NCBI RefSeq assembly: GCF_007556755.1
Contig: NZ_VJOO01000001.1
Span: 186,001 to 250,000 of the forward strand
Length of the DNA stretch: 64,000 nt
Reading direction: 5' to 3'
From: Tepidimonas fonticaldi
GTDB taxonomy: Bacteria > Pseudomonadota > Gammaproteobacteria > Burkholderiales > Burkholderiaceae_C
Part shown: positions 1 to 9,869 of the stretch, piece after piece
Numbering within the stretch: position 1 is the stretch's first letter
Layout: the number at the start of each line of letters is the position of its first letter
The notes under the pieces: model-generated
Databases searched by the model: none
What the model was told of the DNA's origin: nothing
Seen by the model: only the letters and a program-made list of their open reading frames with translations
Position numbers and translations under genes: made by a program

Positions 1-580
1 TGGGCGTGTCCACCAGCATGGGCAGGGTCATGACGCTGGAGGCAAACACCGGTGCCGCCAGCCAGGCCCCAAGCAGCAGCCAGACCTCGAACAGCCCCAC
101 CCCGTCGGCCAGGACCACATGCAGCACGAAATCCATGGGCCGCTGCACCGGCGCAGGGGCCCACAGCGTGATGAGGGCCGCTGACGTCAGCACCCAGCCC
201 GTCCCCGCCAGCCCCAGCAGTAGCCCAAAGGTCATCAGGCGCCGATCGCCCGACGACCACAGCCGCACCACCTCAGCGCAGCACACCTTCTCGCCGCGCT
301 CCAGATAGCGGCTCACCGCATACAGGCCCGACGCCAGCACCGGCGCGATGATCAAAAATCCGGAAAACGCGCCGGCCAGCAGCCAGAACTCATCGCGCAG
401 CGCCAGCCACAGAATCAGCCCGAACAGCGCCATCATGCCGCCGTGCAGCGCCCCCGGCAGGGGATGGGTCACATAGTCGCGCCATCCCAGCCGAAGCCAG
501 CGCAGCGGTGCCGCCCAACCGATGGCGGGCACGGGTGACCGGTCGCCGGCGACGGCGGGCGGGGGCGATGGGGTCATCAT
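1..580 (-). CDS. DUF2189-type integral membrane protein (3' end cut by window)
   Basis: Minus-strand frame open from an ATG at 580 to the window edge (about 193 residues). The start is preceded by a purine-rich site (GAGAGG about 5 nt upstream); a second ATG follows directly. A short Pro/Ala-rich N-terminus leads to several hydrophobic segments: around residues 45-65, a following segment containing GFLIIAPVLASGLY, and two more near residues 115-135 and 165-185. The repeated membrane segments with a central IAPVLASGLYAVSRYLERGE-like stretch fit the DUF2189 family of inner-membrane proteins of unknown function, common in Burkholderiales and often near cytochrome oxidase genes. Family assignment is by recollection of sequence pattern; no function is claimed. 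The C-terminus lies outside the window. Confidence 0.6.
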   Translation of the reverse strand, partial: MMTPSPPPAVAGDRSPVPAIGWAAPLRWLRLGWRDYVTHPLPGALHGGMMALFGLILWLALRDEFWLLAGAFSGFLIIAPVLASGLYAVSRYLERGEKVCCAEVVRLWSSGDRRLMTFGLLLGLAGTGWVLTSAALITLWAPAPVQRPMDFVLHVVLADGVGLFEVWLLLGAWLAAPVFASSVMTLPMLVDTP

Positions 581-604
581 GAGAACCTCTCCCGGGAATC
601 ACGC

Positions 605-645
605 AGAAATCGAACGGGCCGCCCCCGTGACGGCATGGCGGCCCG
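605..645 (-). terminator. Putative terminator of the yej operon
   Basis: A perfect 9-bp inverted repeat (CGGGCCGCC at 615-623 and GGCGGCCCG at 637-645, 13-nt loop) lies about 85-115 nt beyond the yejF stop. Read on the minus strand the stem is followed by TTCGATTTCT, a weak U-rich tail. It separates yejF from the DUF2189 gene. The 581-728 interval otherwise shows no gene. Confidence 0.4.
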
Positions 646-728
646 CCCCGAATTGGACCACAACCGTTGCACGGTAGGGCGCCCGCGGGCCGCCGAACCT
701 CCGGTGTCGCCAGCGAGTCGTCGGGGGG

Positions 729-2360
729 TCAAGCCGCCAGGGGGCCGGCGCTCTCGAGCAACTGGCGCGTGTAAGGCTCGCGCGGCGCGCGCAGCACCTG
801 CAGCGCGGGCCCCGACTCCACCACGGCGCCGGCGCGCATGACCAGCACATCGTGCGCCATCGCCCATACCACATCCACGTCATGGGTGATCAGCAGGTAC
901 GACAGGCCGCGCTCGCGCTGCAAGCGCAGCAGCAACTCGATCACCTGCCGCTGCACCGTGACATCCAGGGCGCTGGTCGGCTCGTCCAGCACCAGCAGAC
1001 GCGGCTGCACGATGAGCGCCCGGGCGATGGCGATGCGCTGCCGCTGCCCACCCGAAAAGGCATGGGGATAGCGCTGCAGCCACGCGGCGACCTCGGCAGG
1101 CGTCGCCGTGGCGGGCAGCAAGCCGACCTCCTGCAAAGCAGCCACGACGCGCTTGCGCCGCTCGGCCGCGGACAGCCGCGGCTCGTGCACCCGCAAGCCC
1201 TCCTCGACGATCTGCTCGACCGTCAGGCGCGGCGACAGCGACGAGAACGGATCCTGAAACACCACCTGCACCTCGCGGCGCAGGGGGCGATCCGCCGCCC
1301 CGCCCTGCCACGTCCGCCCCATCACCGCCAGGCGGCCCTGCGCCGGCAGCAAGCCCAGCGCGGCCAGCGCCAGCGTCGACTTGCCCGATCCGGACTCCCC
1401 CACCACCCCCAGCGTGCGGCCCGGCGCCAGCTGGGCCGACACCCCGCGCACCGCGGTGAACTGCCCGGCGCGAAACCACCCCCGCCACCCGGGGCGCGGC
1501 ACACGGTACGTCACGCTCACGCCGTCCAGCTCCAGGCATGGGGGGGCGTCCCCGGCGGGGGCATCCGCTTGCAGACATTCGGGCCGCACGGGGCGGCTGC
1601 CTAGCAGGCGCACCGTGTAGGGATGCGCCGGCGCGTCAAACACCTGGGCCACCGGCCCCGCCTCGACCACCTGCCCCTGCTCCATCACGACCACACGGTC
1701 GGCAAAGCGGCGCACCAGGTTCAGATCGTGCGTGATCAACAAAACCGCCAGCCCCAGGCGGCGCTGCAAATCCTCCAGGAGCGCCAGGATTTGCAACCGC
1801 AGGCTGGCATCCAGCGCCGTGGTCGGCTCGTCCGCGATCAACAGGCGCGGCTCGCCGGCCAGCGCCATGGCAATCATGGCGCGCTGGCGCTGCCCGCCGC
1901 TGAGCTGATGCGGATACTGACGCGCCCGGCGCGGGGCGTCGTCGATGCCGACCTGGGCCAGCCACTCGACGGCGCGCGCCCAGGCTACGCGCGGCAACAG
2001 CGCCCGCTTCAGGCGCAGCACCTCGGCGATCTGCTCGCCCACCGGGTACAGCGGATCGAGCGCCGTCATCGGCTCCTGAAACACATACGCCACCGCATCG
2101 CCGCGCAAGGCGCGCAGCGCGCGCTCCGGCAACGTCAGCAGCGACTGCCCGTCAAAGCGCACCTCCCCCTCGACACGGGCGTCGGGCAACAGCCGCAGCA
2201 GGCTCAGCGCGGACACCGTCTTGCCCGAGCCGGATTCCCCCACCAGGGCCACCTTCTCGCCCGCGCCCACATCGAAGTCGATGCCGTGCACCACGGGCCG
2301 TCCGCCATAGGCGATGCGCAGGCCGCGCACAGTCAGCAACGGGGTCGCCTGCCCGTCCAT
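729..2360 (-). CDS. yejF: Peptide ABC transporter, duplicated ATP-binding protein YejF
   Basis: 543 residues with two complete ABC ATPase halves. The first has Walker A GESGSGKT near residue 40, signature LSGGQRQR and Walker B LLIADEP; the second repeats GESGSGKS, FSGGQRQR and LLVLDEP. This double-ATPase layout is that of YejF/DppDF-type fusions, powering uptake of oligopeptides (in E. coli YejABEF imports microcin C and peptides). The ATG overlaps the yejE stop by one base (TGATG), so translation is probably coupled. It is the last gene of yejA-B-E-F. Confidence 0.93.
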   Translation of the reverse strand: MDGQATPLLTVRGLRIAYGGRPVVHGIDFDVGAGEKVALVGESGSGKTVSALSLLRLLPDARVEGEVRFDGQSLLTLPERALRALRGDAVAYVFQEPMTALDPLYPVGEQIAEVLRLKRALLPRVAWARAVEWLAQVGIDDAPRRARQYPHQLSGGQRQRAMIAMALAGEPRLLIADEPTTALDASLRLQILALLEDLQRRLGLAVLLITHDLNLVRRFADRVVVMEQGQVVEAGPVAQVFDAPAHPYTVRLLGSRPVRPECLQADAPAGDAPPCLELDGVSVTYRVPRPGWRGWFRAGQFTAVRGVSAQLAPGRTLGVVGESGSGKSTLALAALGLLPAQGRLAVMGRTWQGGAADRPLRREVQVVFQDPFSSLSPRLTVEQIVEEGLRVHEPRLSAAERRKRVVAALQEVGLLPATATPAEVAAWLQRYPHAFSGGQRQRIAIARALIVQPRLLVLDEPTSALDVTVQRQVIELLLRLQRERGLSYLLITHDVDVVWAMAHDVLVMRAGAVVESGPALQVLRAPREPYTRQLLESAGPLAA

Positions 2361-3409
2361 CAGTCGGCCTTTCGGGGGTCGAGCGCGTCGCGCAGCGCGT
2401 CACCCATGAAGGTGAGCAGCGTCAGCGTAAGCACCAGCACGCCAAAGGTGGACAGCGAAATCCACCACGCATCGATGTTGTTCTTGCCCTGGGCCAACAG
2501 CTCGCCCAGCGATGGCGTGCCCGGCGGCACGCCCAGCCCCAGAAAGTCCAGCGACGTCAGCGCCAGGATCGCCGCGCTCATGCGAAAGGGCAGGAACGTC
2601 ACCACCGGGGTCAGACTGTTGGGCAGCACATGCCGCCAGATGATGGCCGCGTGCGACAGCCCCAGCGCCCGGGCCGCGCGCACATAGTCGAGCTGGCGGT
2701 TGCGCAAAAACTCCGCGCGCACATAGTCGGCCAGCCCCATCCAGCCAAACAGGCTCAGCAGCACCAGCAGCAGGGTGACGCTGGGGGCAAACACTGCGCT
2801 GAAGATGATGAGCAGATAGAGCTCCGGCATCGACGACCAGATTTCGATGAGCCGCTGCATCGTCAGGTCGAGCCGCCCGCCAAAATAGCCCTGCACCGCA
2901 CCGGCCAGCACCCCCAGCACCACACCGATGGCGGTGAGCGCCAGCGCGAACAGCACGCTGATGCGAAAACCATAGATCAGTTGCGCCAGCAGATCGCGCC
3001 CGCGGTCGTCGGTACCCAGCAGGTTGGCGCGGCTGGGCGGTGCGGGGTGCGGTCCCGGCGCCCAGTAGTTGAGCGCCTGGGGGCCATACGGGTTGGGCGG
3101 GTACAGCGCCCAGTTGCCGCCCGTCGTCAGGCGTTCGCGCACATACGGGTCCAGATAGTCGGTGGGCGCCTCGAAGTCGCCGCCAAAAGTGGTCTCCGGG
3201 TAGTCGTGCAACAGCGGCAGGTACCACTGCCCCTCGTAGCGCACCAGCAGCGGGCGGTCGTTGGACAGCACTTCGGCCAACAGGCTGGCGGCCACCATCG
3301 CCACGAACAGCACCAGGCTCCACCAGCCGAGCCGGTTGCGCGCGAAGCGCCGCCACGCCCGCCGAGCCGGGCTTGGGGAGGCATGCGGAGCGTCAATCGA
3401 ACTTGACAC
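2360..3409 (-). CDS. yejE: Peptide ABC transporter permease YejE
   Basis: 349 residues. N-terminal cytoplasmic stretch RRAWRRFARNRLGWWSL, one membrane segment, a long periplasmic loop (about residues 50-135), then a BinodingProtein-dependent transport permease core with the EAA-type motif (RAARALGLSHAAIIWRHVLPNS). This arrangement is typical of the DppC/OppC-like YejE subunit. The start is a GTG inside the 3' end of yejB (17-bp overlap). It forms the membrane channel with YejB, driven by YejF. Confidence 0.92.
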   Translation of the reverse strand: MSSSIDAPHASPSPARRAWRRFARNRLGWWSLVLFVAMVAASLLAEVLSNDRPLLVRYEGQWYLPLLHDYPETTFGGDFEAPTDYLDPYVRERLTTGGNWALYPPNPYGPQALNYWAPGPHPAPPSRANLLGTDDRGRDLLAQLIYGFRISVLFALALTAIGVVLGVLAGAVQGYFGGRLDLTMQRLIEIWSSMPELYLLIIFSAVFAPSVTLLLVLLSLFGWMGLADYVRAEFLRNRQLDYVRAARALGLSHAAIIWRHVLPNSLTPVVTFLPFRMSAAILALTSLDFLGLGVPPGTPSLGELLAQGKNNIDAWWISLSTFGVLVLTLTLLTFMGDALRDALDPRKAD

Positions 3410-4421
3410 GGGGGTCCACCCACACGTAACAAAGATCGCTGACCAGCTTGGTGAGCAGCCCGATCAGCGTGAACAAAAACAGCGTACCCATGACCACCGG
3501 GTAGTCGCGGCGGATCACGCTCTCGTAACTCAGCAGCCCCAGGCCGTCGAGCGAGAACAGCGTCTCGATCAGCAGACTGCCGGTGAAAAACGCCCCGATG
3601 AACGCGGCCGGAAAGCCGGTCACGATCGGGATCATCGCGTTGCGCAACACATGCTTCCAGAGCACCTGCCGCTCGCTCAGGCCCTTGGCGCGCGCCACCA
3701 GGACGTACTGCTTGCGGATTTCCTCCAAAAACGCGTTCTTGGTCAGCATCGCGGTCACGGCAAAGCTGCCCAGCACCATCGACAGCACCGGCAGCGTGAT
3801 GTGCCACAGGTAATCGACGATCCGCGCCGGCCACGACAGCTCGGCCCAGTGGTCGCTGACCAGCCCGCGCAGCGGAAACCACTGCAACTGCCCGCCAAAG
3901 ACCACCAGCAGCGCCACCCCGAGCACGAAGCCCGGAATCGCATACGCCACCAGGACGATCAGGGAGGTGACGACGTCGAAGCGCGAGCCGGCGCGCACGG
4001 CCTTGGCCACGCCCAGGGGTACCGCCACCGCGTAGCTGATGACGAAGGTCCACAGGCCCAGGCTCATGGAAACGGGCAGCTTCTCCCAGATCAGTTGCGC
4101 CACGGGCTTGTTCTGGAAAAAACTCTGCCCCAGATCGAAACGCGCGAACTGCCGCAGCATTTGCCAAAAGCGCTCGTGGGGCGGCTTGTCGAAGCCATAG
4201 AGCGCCTTGATCTGCTCCAGCCGCTTGGGGTCCACCCCCTGCGCACCCCGGTAGGCGGAGCCGCCGCCCTCCGCCCCCGCCCCCAGCCCGGCACGGGCCT
4301 CGGCCAGATACTGGTCCACCGGCCCGCCGGGCACGAACTGGATCACCACGAACGTCAGCAGCAACACCCCAAACAGCGTCGGGATCATCAGCAGCAAGCG
4401 CTTGAGGACGTAGGCCCACAT
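3393..4421 (-). CDS. yejB: Peptide ABC transporter permease YejB
   Basis: 342 residues from the ATG at 4421, which lies 14 nt after the yejA stop. The reading frame continues upstream inside yejA, but the homologous N-terminus is MWAYVLKRLLLMIPTLFG, the standard beginning of DppB/OppB-type permeases. The EAA loop is seen in QYVLVARAKGLSERQVLWKHVLRNAMIP. A Gly-rich insert after residue 50 (RAGLGAGAEGGGSAY) is the usual YejB-type extension before the second membrane segment. Partner of YejE. Confidence 0.92.
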   Translation of the reverse strand: MWAYVLKRLLLMIPTLFGVLLLTFVVIQFVPGGPVDQYLAEARAGLGAGAEGGGSAYRGAQGVDPKRLEQIKALYGFDKPPHERFWQMLRQFARFDLGQSFFQNKPVAQLIWEKLPVSMSLGLWTFVISYAVAVPLGVAKAVRAGSRFDVVTSLIVLVAYAIPGFVLGVALLVVFGGQLQWFPLRGLVSDHWAELSWPARIVDYLWHITLPVLSMVLGSFAVTAMLTKNAFLEEIRKQYVLVARAKGLSERQVLWKHVLRNAMIPIVTGFPAAFIGAFFTGSLLIETLFSLDGLGLLSYESVIRRDYPVVMGTLFLFTLIGLLTKLVSDLCYVWVDPRVKFD

Positions 4422-4435
4422 GGATGCATCTCCCG

Positions 4436-6307
4436 TCAGCGCGCGGCCGGGGCGGCCGATGTCGCCCACCAGGTCTCGATCGCCCAGCCCTCGCCGCTGG
4501 CGTACGGGGGCATGTCGGCGGGGCGCGCCAATCGCCAGGCGTTGTAGGCCATGCGGTGCGTGGGTGCCGACCATTGGGGAATCAGCACCTGGCTGTGCGC
4601 CACCACGCGCTCCAGCGCCCGGCACGCCGCCAAGAAGGCGGGCTCGGTGTCCGCCTGCACCATGCGCGCGATCACATCGTCCAACGCCGGGCTGGCCAGT
4701 CCGCTGAAATTGCCGGAGTCCTCGGTGCGGGCGGCTGCGCTGCCAAACAGGTCCGCATACTCCGCACCCGGGCTGTGCGTACCCTGGAACGCCAGCGAAA
4801 TCACGTCGAAGTCGAAGGTGCGCAGCCGCTGCTGGTACAGCGCGAAGTCCACCGGCCGAAAGCGCAGCTCCACTCCCAGCCGCGCGAGGTTCCTCCCCCA
4901 CGGCGTGACGACGCGCGCGCCGGCCTCGTTGCTGTCCAGATACTCCAGCACCAGCGGCTCACCCTTGGCGTTGCGCAGCGCCCCGTCGCGGTAGGTCCAG
5001 CCGGCCTGACGCAGCAGCGCCTGTGCCAGGCGCAGGTTGGCGCGCAGCCGATCGGGCGTGCCGGCCACCGGCGGCTCCCACATCGGCCCGAAGACTTCCG
5101 GCGGCAGCTGCGCGCGCCACGGCTCCAGCAGCCGGCGCTGCGCCGCATCCGGCTCGCCCTGCGCGGCGCAGGCGGTGTTGCCGAACAGCCCGCGCACGCG
5201 CTCGTAGCTGCCGTAGAACAGCCGCTCATTCATCCACTCGAAGTCCAGCGCCAGCGCCAGCGCCTGGCGCACCCGCCGGTCGTCCAGCGGCGGTCGGCGG
5301 GTATTGAGCACATAGCTCTGAAAGCCCGTGGGCAGCCGGTGGCGGAACTCGGCCTTGACCAGCTCGCCCGTGTCGAAGCGCCGGCCGTTGACGCGCCGCG
5401 CCCAGTCGCCGGCGGAGAAGAAGCGCATCAGGTCGAACTCGCCGGCCTTGAGCGCCTCCAGCCGCGCGGTGTTGTCCTTGTAGATCTTGACGGTGATGCG
5501 GTCGAAGTTGAACGTGCCGCGCCGCACCGGTAGGTCACGCGCCCAGTAGTCGGGATCGCGCACGTAGGTGATGTCCTTGCCGAACTTGACCGGCCCGATG
5601 CGATAAGGGCCGCTGCCGATCGGCACCTCCATCACCACCTCGTTGAACGGCTTGCGCCGCCCGGTGGCGGGATCCACCCCCCAGTCGCGGCTAAAGATGG
5701 GAATGCCGCCCACCGTCAGCGGCAGTTCGCGGTTGGGGCGCTTGAAGCGAAAGCGCACCGTGCGCGCATCCAGCACGTCCACGCCGTCCAGGTCGGCCAG
5801 CATCGTCTTATAAACGGGCGAGGTGTGCGGCCCGAGCAGCGTCTCGAAGGTGTGGCGCACGTCCTCCGCCAGCACCGGCTTGCCGTGATGGAAGCGCGCC
5901 TCGCGCCGCAGGCGGAAGGTGACGCTTAAGCGATCCGGCGCCACCTGCACGTCCTCGGCCAGCAGCCCATAGGCGGCGCCGACCTCGTCGGCAGCGCCAA
6001 CCAGCAGGCTGTCGAACAGCAAGTCCGACAGGTAAGCCGGCGCGCTGCCGCGCAGCGTGAACGGGTTGTATTTGTCAAAGGTGGAGGTGCGCAGGTTGCT
6101 GACTAGCCGCAGCTCACCGCCCTTGGGCGCGTCCGGGTTGACGTAGTCGAAGTGCGCGAAACCCGGCGGGTACTTCAGGTGCCCCCACAGCGCGTAGCCG
6201 TGCGCGGCCCAGGCCGGGACGCACACCCCCAACACCAGCGCTGTCAGGATCCCCCCCGCGGCGCGGAGGGCGCGCGGAAGGCTCGGCGGATGTGGCCAGT
6301 CGTGCAT
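4436..6307 (-). CDS. yejA: Periplasmic peptide-binding protein YejA
   Basis: 623 residues from the ATG at 6307; the frame is open further upstream but that part would run through the fabI ribosome-binding region. A signal peptide with hydrophobic core [14 protein letters not shown] precedes mature [16 protein letters not shown]. The mature chain has family-5 solute-binding protein features, for example [13 protein letters not shown] and YNPFTLRG, and the length expected for YejA (about 600). It delivers peptides to YejBEF. First gene of the operon; only 46 bp separate it from the divergent fabI, so both promoters must lie in or across that gap. Confidence 0.92.
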   Translation of the reverse strand: MHDWPHPPSLPRALRAAGGILTALVLGVCVPAWAAHGYALWGHLKYPPGFAHFDYVNPDAPKGGELRLVSNLRTSTFDKYNPFTLRGSAPAYLSDLLFDSLLVGAADEVGAAYGLLAEDVQVAPDRLSVTFRLRREARFHHGKPVLAEDVRHTFETLLGPHTSPVYKTMLADLDGVDVLDARTVRFRFKRPNRELPLTVGGIPIFSRDWGVDPATGRRKPFNEVVMEVPIGSGPYRIGPVKFGKDITYVRDPDYWARDLPVRRGTFNFDRITVKIYKDNTARLEALKAGEFDLMRFFSAGDWARRVNGRRFDTGELVKAEFRHRLPTGFQSYVLNTRRPPLDDRRVRQALALALDFEWMNERLFYGSYERVRGLFGNTACAAQGEPDAAQRRLLEPWRAQLPPEVFGPMWEPPVAGTPDRLRANLRLAQALLRQAGWTYRDGALRNAKGEPLVLEYLDSNEAGARVVTPWGRNLARLGVELRFRPVDFALYQQRLRTFDFDVISLAFQGTHSPGAEYADLFGSAAARTEDSGNFSGLASPALDDVIARMVQADTEPAFLAACRALERVVAHSQVLIPQWSAPTHRMAYNAWRLARPADMPPYASGEGWAIETWWATSAAPAAR

Positions 6308-6353
6308 GCGACAATTCTGCAGGATTTTTTCCGCACCACGAGGAGCACGAACA

Positions 6354-7160
6354 ATGGGTTTTCTGGCCGGCAAGAAGCTGCTGATCACCGGGGTTTTGTC
6401 CAACCGCTCGATCGCCTACGGCATCGCGCGCGCCTGCCGCGCCCAGGGGGCGGAACTGGCCTTCAGCTACGTCGGTGAGCGCTTCAAGGACCGCATCACG
6501 GAGTTCGCCGCCGAGTTCGGCTCCAACCTCGTGTTCGAGTGCGACGTCTCGGACGACGCCAACATCGAGCGCCTGTTCCAGGATCTGTCGGCGCACTGGC
6601 CGACGTTCGACGGCTTCGTGCACAGCATCGGCTACGCGCCGCGCGAGGCCATCGCCGGCGACTTTCTCGACGGTCTGTCGCGCGAGGCCTACCGCACCGC
6701 ACACGAGATCAGCGCCTACAGCTTCCCGGCCATGGCCAAGGCGGCGCTGCCCTACCTGAACGACCGCGCCGCACTGCTGACACTGACCTACCTGGGCAGC
6801 GTGCGCATGGTGCCGGCCTACAACACGATGGGGCTGGCCAAGGCGAGCCTGGAGGCCAGCGTCCGTTACTTGGCCGAATCGCTGGGCAGCAAGCGGCGCG
6901 GCTGGCGGGTCAACGGCATCTCGGCGGGCCCGATCAAGACCTTGGCCGCCAGCGGCATCAAGGGCTTCGGCAAGATCCTGAACGTGGTCGAGAGCAACGC
7001 CCCGATCCGGCGCAACGTCACCATCGACGACGTCGGCCACACGGCGGCGTTTCTGCTGAGCGACCTCGCGGCCGGCATCAGCGCCGAGGTGATCTACGTC
7101 GACGGTGGCTTCAGCCAGGTGATGGGCGGGCTGGCGGCCGGCGACGCTGCCGAAGCGTGA
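6354..7160 (+). CDS. fabI: Enoyl-[acyl-carrier-protein] reductase (NADH) FabI
   Basis: 268 residues. Reduces trans-2-enoyl-ACP in the last step of each fatty acid elongation cycle, in the cytoplasm. Short-chain dehydrogenase of the FabI class: N-terminal [11 protein letters not shown] nucleotide-binding loop (residues 13-23) and the catalytic Y146, Y156 and K163 at the same numbers as in E. coli FabI ([19 protein letters not shown]). The ATG at 6354 is chosen because it follows ACGAGGAGCAC and gives the standard [13 protein letters not shown] start. Triclosan-target class. Confidence 0.96.
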   Translation: MGFLAGKKLLITGVLSNRSIAYGIARACRAQGAELAFSYVGERFKDRITEFAAEFGSNLVFECDVSDDANIERLFQDLSAHWPTFDGFVHSIGYAPREAIAGDFLDGLSREAYRTAHEISAYSFPAMAKAALPYLNDRAALLTLTYLGSVRMVPAYNTMGLAKASLEASVRYLAESLGSKRRGWRVNGISAGPIKTLAASGIKGFGKILNVVESNAPIRRNVTIDDVGHTAAFLLSDLAAGISAEVIYVDGGFSQVMGGLAAGDAAEA

Positions 7161-7176
7161 GCCGCCCCGCGGGCGA

Positions 7177-7803
7177 TCACTTCAGGTTGCCCAGATAGGC
7201 CGCCACCGCCTCCAGCTCCAGGTCGCTCAGGCGGTGCGACATCACGCGCATGATGGCGTTGTCGCGGTTGCCCGTGCGCTCTTTGAATGCCTGCACCTGA
7301 CGGATGATGTACTGCGGGTGCTGGCCTGCCAGGCGCGGCAGTTCGGTGGTGCCGGTCGCGCCGGGCCCGTGGCAAGTGGCACACGGTGGCAGACCGCTGT
7401 GGCGGTTGCCCCGCTCGTACACATAGCGCCCCACGGCCAGCAGCAGCTCGTCGCCGCTGGGGGTGTGCCCCGGCTTCTGGCGCGCGTAGTACTCGGCCAC
7501 CGCTTCGATGTCGCTGGGGCTCAGGCCCTTGACCTTCTCGGTCATCGCGGTGTCCTTGCGCTCACCACTGGCAAAGGCCTGGAGCTGACGCGTCAAATAC
7601 TGGGCATTCTGGCCCGCCAGACGGGGGAAGTTGGGCGCCACGCCCTGCCCGCACGGACCGTGGCAAACCGCACAGCGGTCCCGGGCAATGAGCTCGCCGA
7701 TCACCAGCGGATCGGTGGACTGGGCCTGCGTCCCCCAAGCCGCCATGCCCATGGCCACCGCCGCGATCGTGCGGCGCAGCGCCGTCTGCCAAGCCTTGCT
7801 CAT
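7177..7803 (-). CDS. Diheme c-type cytochrome (cytochrome c4 family)
   Basis: 208 residues. Signal peptide of about 27 residues ending TQA; then two class-I cytochrome c domains with heme sites CAVCH (44-48) and CATCH (141-145). M87 in DTAMTE and a Met in the C-terminal DNAIMRVM stretch are candidate axial ligands. The symmetrical two-domain plan matches periplasmic cytochrome c4, which carries electrons from the bc1 complex to terminal oxidases. It converges on fabI with a 16-bp gap. An FNR/FixK-like box and matching -10 lie upstream, suggesting oxygen-responsive control (inference). Confidence 0.88.
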   Translation of the reverse strand: MSKAWQTALRRTIAAVAMGMAAWGTQAQSTDPLVIGELIARDRCAVCHGPCGQGVAPNFPRLAGQNAQYLTRQLQAFASGERKDTAMTEKVKGLSPSDIEAVAEYYARQKPGHTPSGDELLLAVGRYVYERGNRHSGLPPCATCHGPGATGTTELPRLAGQHPQYIIRQVQAFKERTGNRDNAIMRVMSHRLSDLELEAVAAYLGNLK

Positions 7804-7850
7804 CTGTTGCTCCAGGAATGGGTCCCGGGTCGCCGACGACCCCTGCCACC

Positions 7851-7891
7851 ATCCTAGGGAAACCCCGCAACAGCACCTTGACGCGCGTCAA
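7851..7891 (-). promoter_or_regulatory. Candidate FNR/FixK-type class II promoter of the cytochrome gene
   Basis: A perfect palindrome TTGACGCGCGTCAA (7878-7891) matches the TTGA-N6-TCAA consensus of the CRP/FNR family (FNR, Anr, FixK). On the minus strand, 21 nt after it, is TAGGAT (7856-7851), a reasonable -10. That spacing puts the box centre about 41 nt before the predicted start near 7844, the class II activator position. The cytochrome ATG follows at 7803. Confidence 0.55.
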
Positions 7892-7984
7892 CATCGCTGC
7901 ATCGGCATGCAACGATGCACGGACGCGTGCGGCCGATCCGCAACGGGGCGCGCCTCGTCCCCGCCGCGTGGCCGAAACCAAGCT

Positions 7985-9856
7985 TCAGCGCCGCGGCGGC
8001 GGCAGATCGGTGCAACTGCCGTGCGCCACCTCCGCCGCCATGCCGATGCTCTCGCCCAGCGTGGGGTGCGGGTGGATGGTCTTGCCAATGTCCACCGCGT
8101 CGGCGCCCATCTCGATGGCCAGCGCGATCTCGCCAATCATGTCGCCAGCGTGGGTGCCCACGATGCCGCCGCCCAGGATCTTGCCGTGACCGTGGGCCTC
8201 GGGGCGGTCGTCGAACAGCAGCTTGGTAAAGCCTTCGTCGCGGCCATTGGCGATGGCACGGCCCGACGCCGTCCAGGGGAACAGGCCTTTCTTGACGGGG
8301 ATGCCCTGCGCCTTGGCCTGGTCTTCGGTCAGGCCCACCCAGGCGACCTCGGGGTCGGTGTACGCCACACTCGGAATCACCCGCGCATTGAACGCACTGC
8401 GGGCCAAGGCCGCATCCCCCAGCAGTTCGCCAGCGATCACCTCCGCCGCCACATGGCCTTCGTGCACGGCCTTGTGCGCCAGCATGGGCTGGCCCACGAT
8501 GTCGCCGATGGCGAAGATGTGCGGCACGTTGGTGCGCATCTGGATATCGACGCTGATGAAGCCCCGGTCGGTCACGGCCACGCCGGCCTTGTCGGCCGCG
8601 ATCTTCTTGCCGTTGGGTGTGCGGCCCACGGCCTGCAGCACCAGGTCGTAGATGCCTTCACTCTTGGTACCGTCCAGCCCCTCGAACTGCACCCGGATAC
8701 CCTCGGGCGTGGCCTGTGCCCCCACGGTCTTGGTCTTCAACAGGATGTTGTCGAAGCGGCCCTTGTTCATCTTCTCCCAGACCTTGACCAGATCGCGGTC
8801 GGCGCCCTGCATCAGACCGTCCATCATTTCCACCACGTCGAGCCGCGCGCCCAGGGTGGAGTACACGGTGCCCATCTCCAGCCCGATGATGCCGCCACCG
8901 ATGATGAGCATTTTCTTCGGCACTGTCGGCAGCGCCAGGGCACCCGTGCTGTCCACGATGCGCGGGTCGTCGGGCAGGAACGGCAGCCGCACGGCCTGCG
9001 AACCGGCCGCGATGATGCACCGCTTGAACGCCACCACTGTCTTGCTGCCGGTCTTGTCCTGGCCGGTGCCGGTGGTTTCTTCCACTTCGACGTGGTTGGG
9101 GCCGACGAAGGCCCCGTAACCACGCACCACCGTGACCTTGCGCATCTTGGCCATGGCGGCCAGCCCACCCGTGAGCTTGCCGATGACCTTTTCCTTGTGG
9201 CTGCGCAGCTTGTCGATATTGACCACCGGGCGTCCGAACTCCACGCCCAAGTCGGCCATATGGCTGACCTCGTCCATCACGGCGGCCACGTGCAGCAGCG
9301 CCTTGGAGGGGATGCAGCCGACGTTCAGGCACACGCCGCCCAAGGTGGCGTAGCGTTCCACGATCACCACTTTCAAGCCGAGGTCGGCGGCGCGGAACGC
9401 GGCGGAGTAGCCGCCCGGCCCCCCGCCCAGCACGAGCACGTCGCACGCCAGGTCGGCGCTGCCGCTAAAGCTGGCCGCCGCCGGCAACACCGCGGCCGCC
9501 ACCACGGGCGCAGCGGACGAGGCCGGGGCCGCCACCGCAGCCGCAGCAGGCGCGGACGCCGGGGCACCAGTGGTCGGTGCCGAGGGCGCCGAGGAGGGCA
9601 CGGCCGCGGCCGCCTCACCGGCCACCTCCAGCGACAGAATCACCGACCCCTCGCTGACCTTGTCGCCCAGCTTGACCTTGAGTTCCTTCACCACACCCGC
9701 GTGGCTGGACGGGATCTCCATCGACGCCTTGTCGGACTCCACCGTGATGAGGGACTGATTCACCTGGACCGTGTCGCCCGGCTTGACCAGCAGCTCGATG
9801 ACCGCCACGTCCTTGAAGTCGCCGATATCGGGAACCTGGATATCCATCAATGCCAT
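7985..9856 (-). CDS. lpdA: Dihydrolipoyl dehydrogenase (E3) with N-terminal lipoyl domain
   Basis: 623 residues, longer than a plain E3 (about 475) because it starts with a lipoyl domain (residues 1-80, lipoyl lysine K43 in ESDKASM) and an Ala/Pro linker to about residue 145. The E3 core has the FAD loop [13 protein letters not shown], the redox disulfide C176/C181 ([13 protein letters not shown]), a second dinucleotide fold ([12 protein letters not shown]) and the C-terminal [10 protein letters not shown] with the catalytic histidine. It reoxidises dihydrolipoamide of the pyruvate dehydrogenase complex with NAD. The ATG at 9856 gives the conserved lipoyl start; 13 nt from aceF. Last gene of aceE-aceF-lpdA. 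Confidence 0.95.
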   Translation of the reverse strand: MALMDIQVPDIGDFKDVAVIELLVKPGDTVQVNQSLITVESDKASMEIPSSHAGVVKELKVKLGDKVSEGSVILSLEVAGEAAAAVPSSAPSAPTTGAPASAPAAAAVAAPASSAAPVVAAAVLPAAASFSGSADLACDVLVLGGGPGGYSAAFRAADLGLKVVIVERYATLGGVCLNVGCIPSKALLHVAAVMDEVSHMADLGVEFGRPVVNIDKLRSHKEKVIGKLTGGLAAMAKMRKVTVVRGYGAFVGPNHVEVEETTGTGQDKTGSKTVVAFKRCIIAAGSQAVRLPFLPDDPRIVDSTGALALPTVPKKMLIIGGGIIGLEMGTVYSTLGARLDVVEMMDGLMQGADRDLVKVWEKMNKGRFDNILLKTKTVGAQATPEGIRVQFEGLDGTKSEGIYDLVLQAVGRTPNGKKIAADKAGVAVTDRGFISVDIQMRTNVPHIFAIGDIVGQPMLAHKAVHEGHVAAEVIAGELLGDAALARSAFNARVIPSVAYTDPEVAWVGLTEDQAKAQGIPVKKGLFPWTASGRAIANGRDEGFTKLLFDDRPEAHGHGKILGGGIVGTHAGDMIGEIALAIEMGADAVDIGKTIHPHPTLGESIGMAAEVAHGSCTDLPPPRR

Positions 9857-9869
9857 GGTCGGACTCCCT

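Noticed and set aside
1-308. Plus-strand 100-codon frame at the left edge
   Set aside because: Ser/Thr/Pro-rich shadow of the DUF2189-type gene on the minus strand.
7898-7919. TGCATCG/CGATGCA hairpin as an lpdA terminator
   Set aside because: No T-run follows on the minus strand, and it lies over 60 nt beyond lpdA next to the FNR-type box; could be part of the regulatory region.
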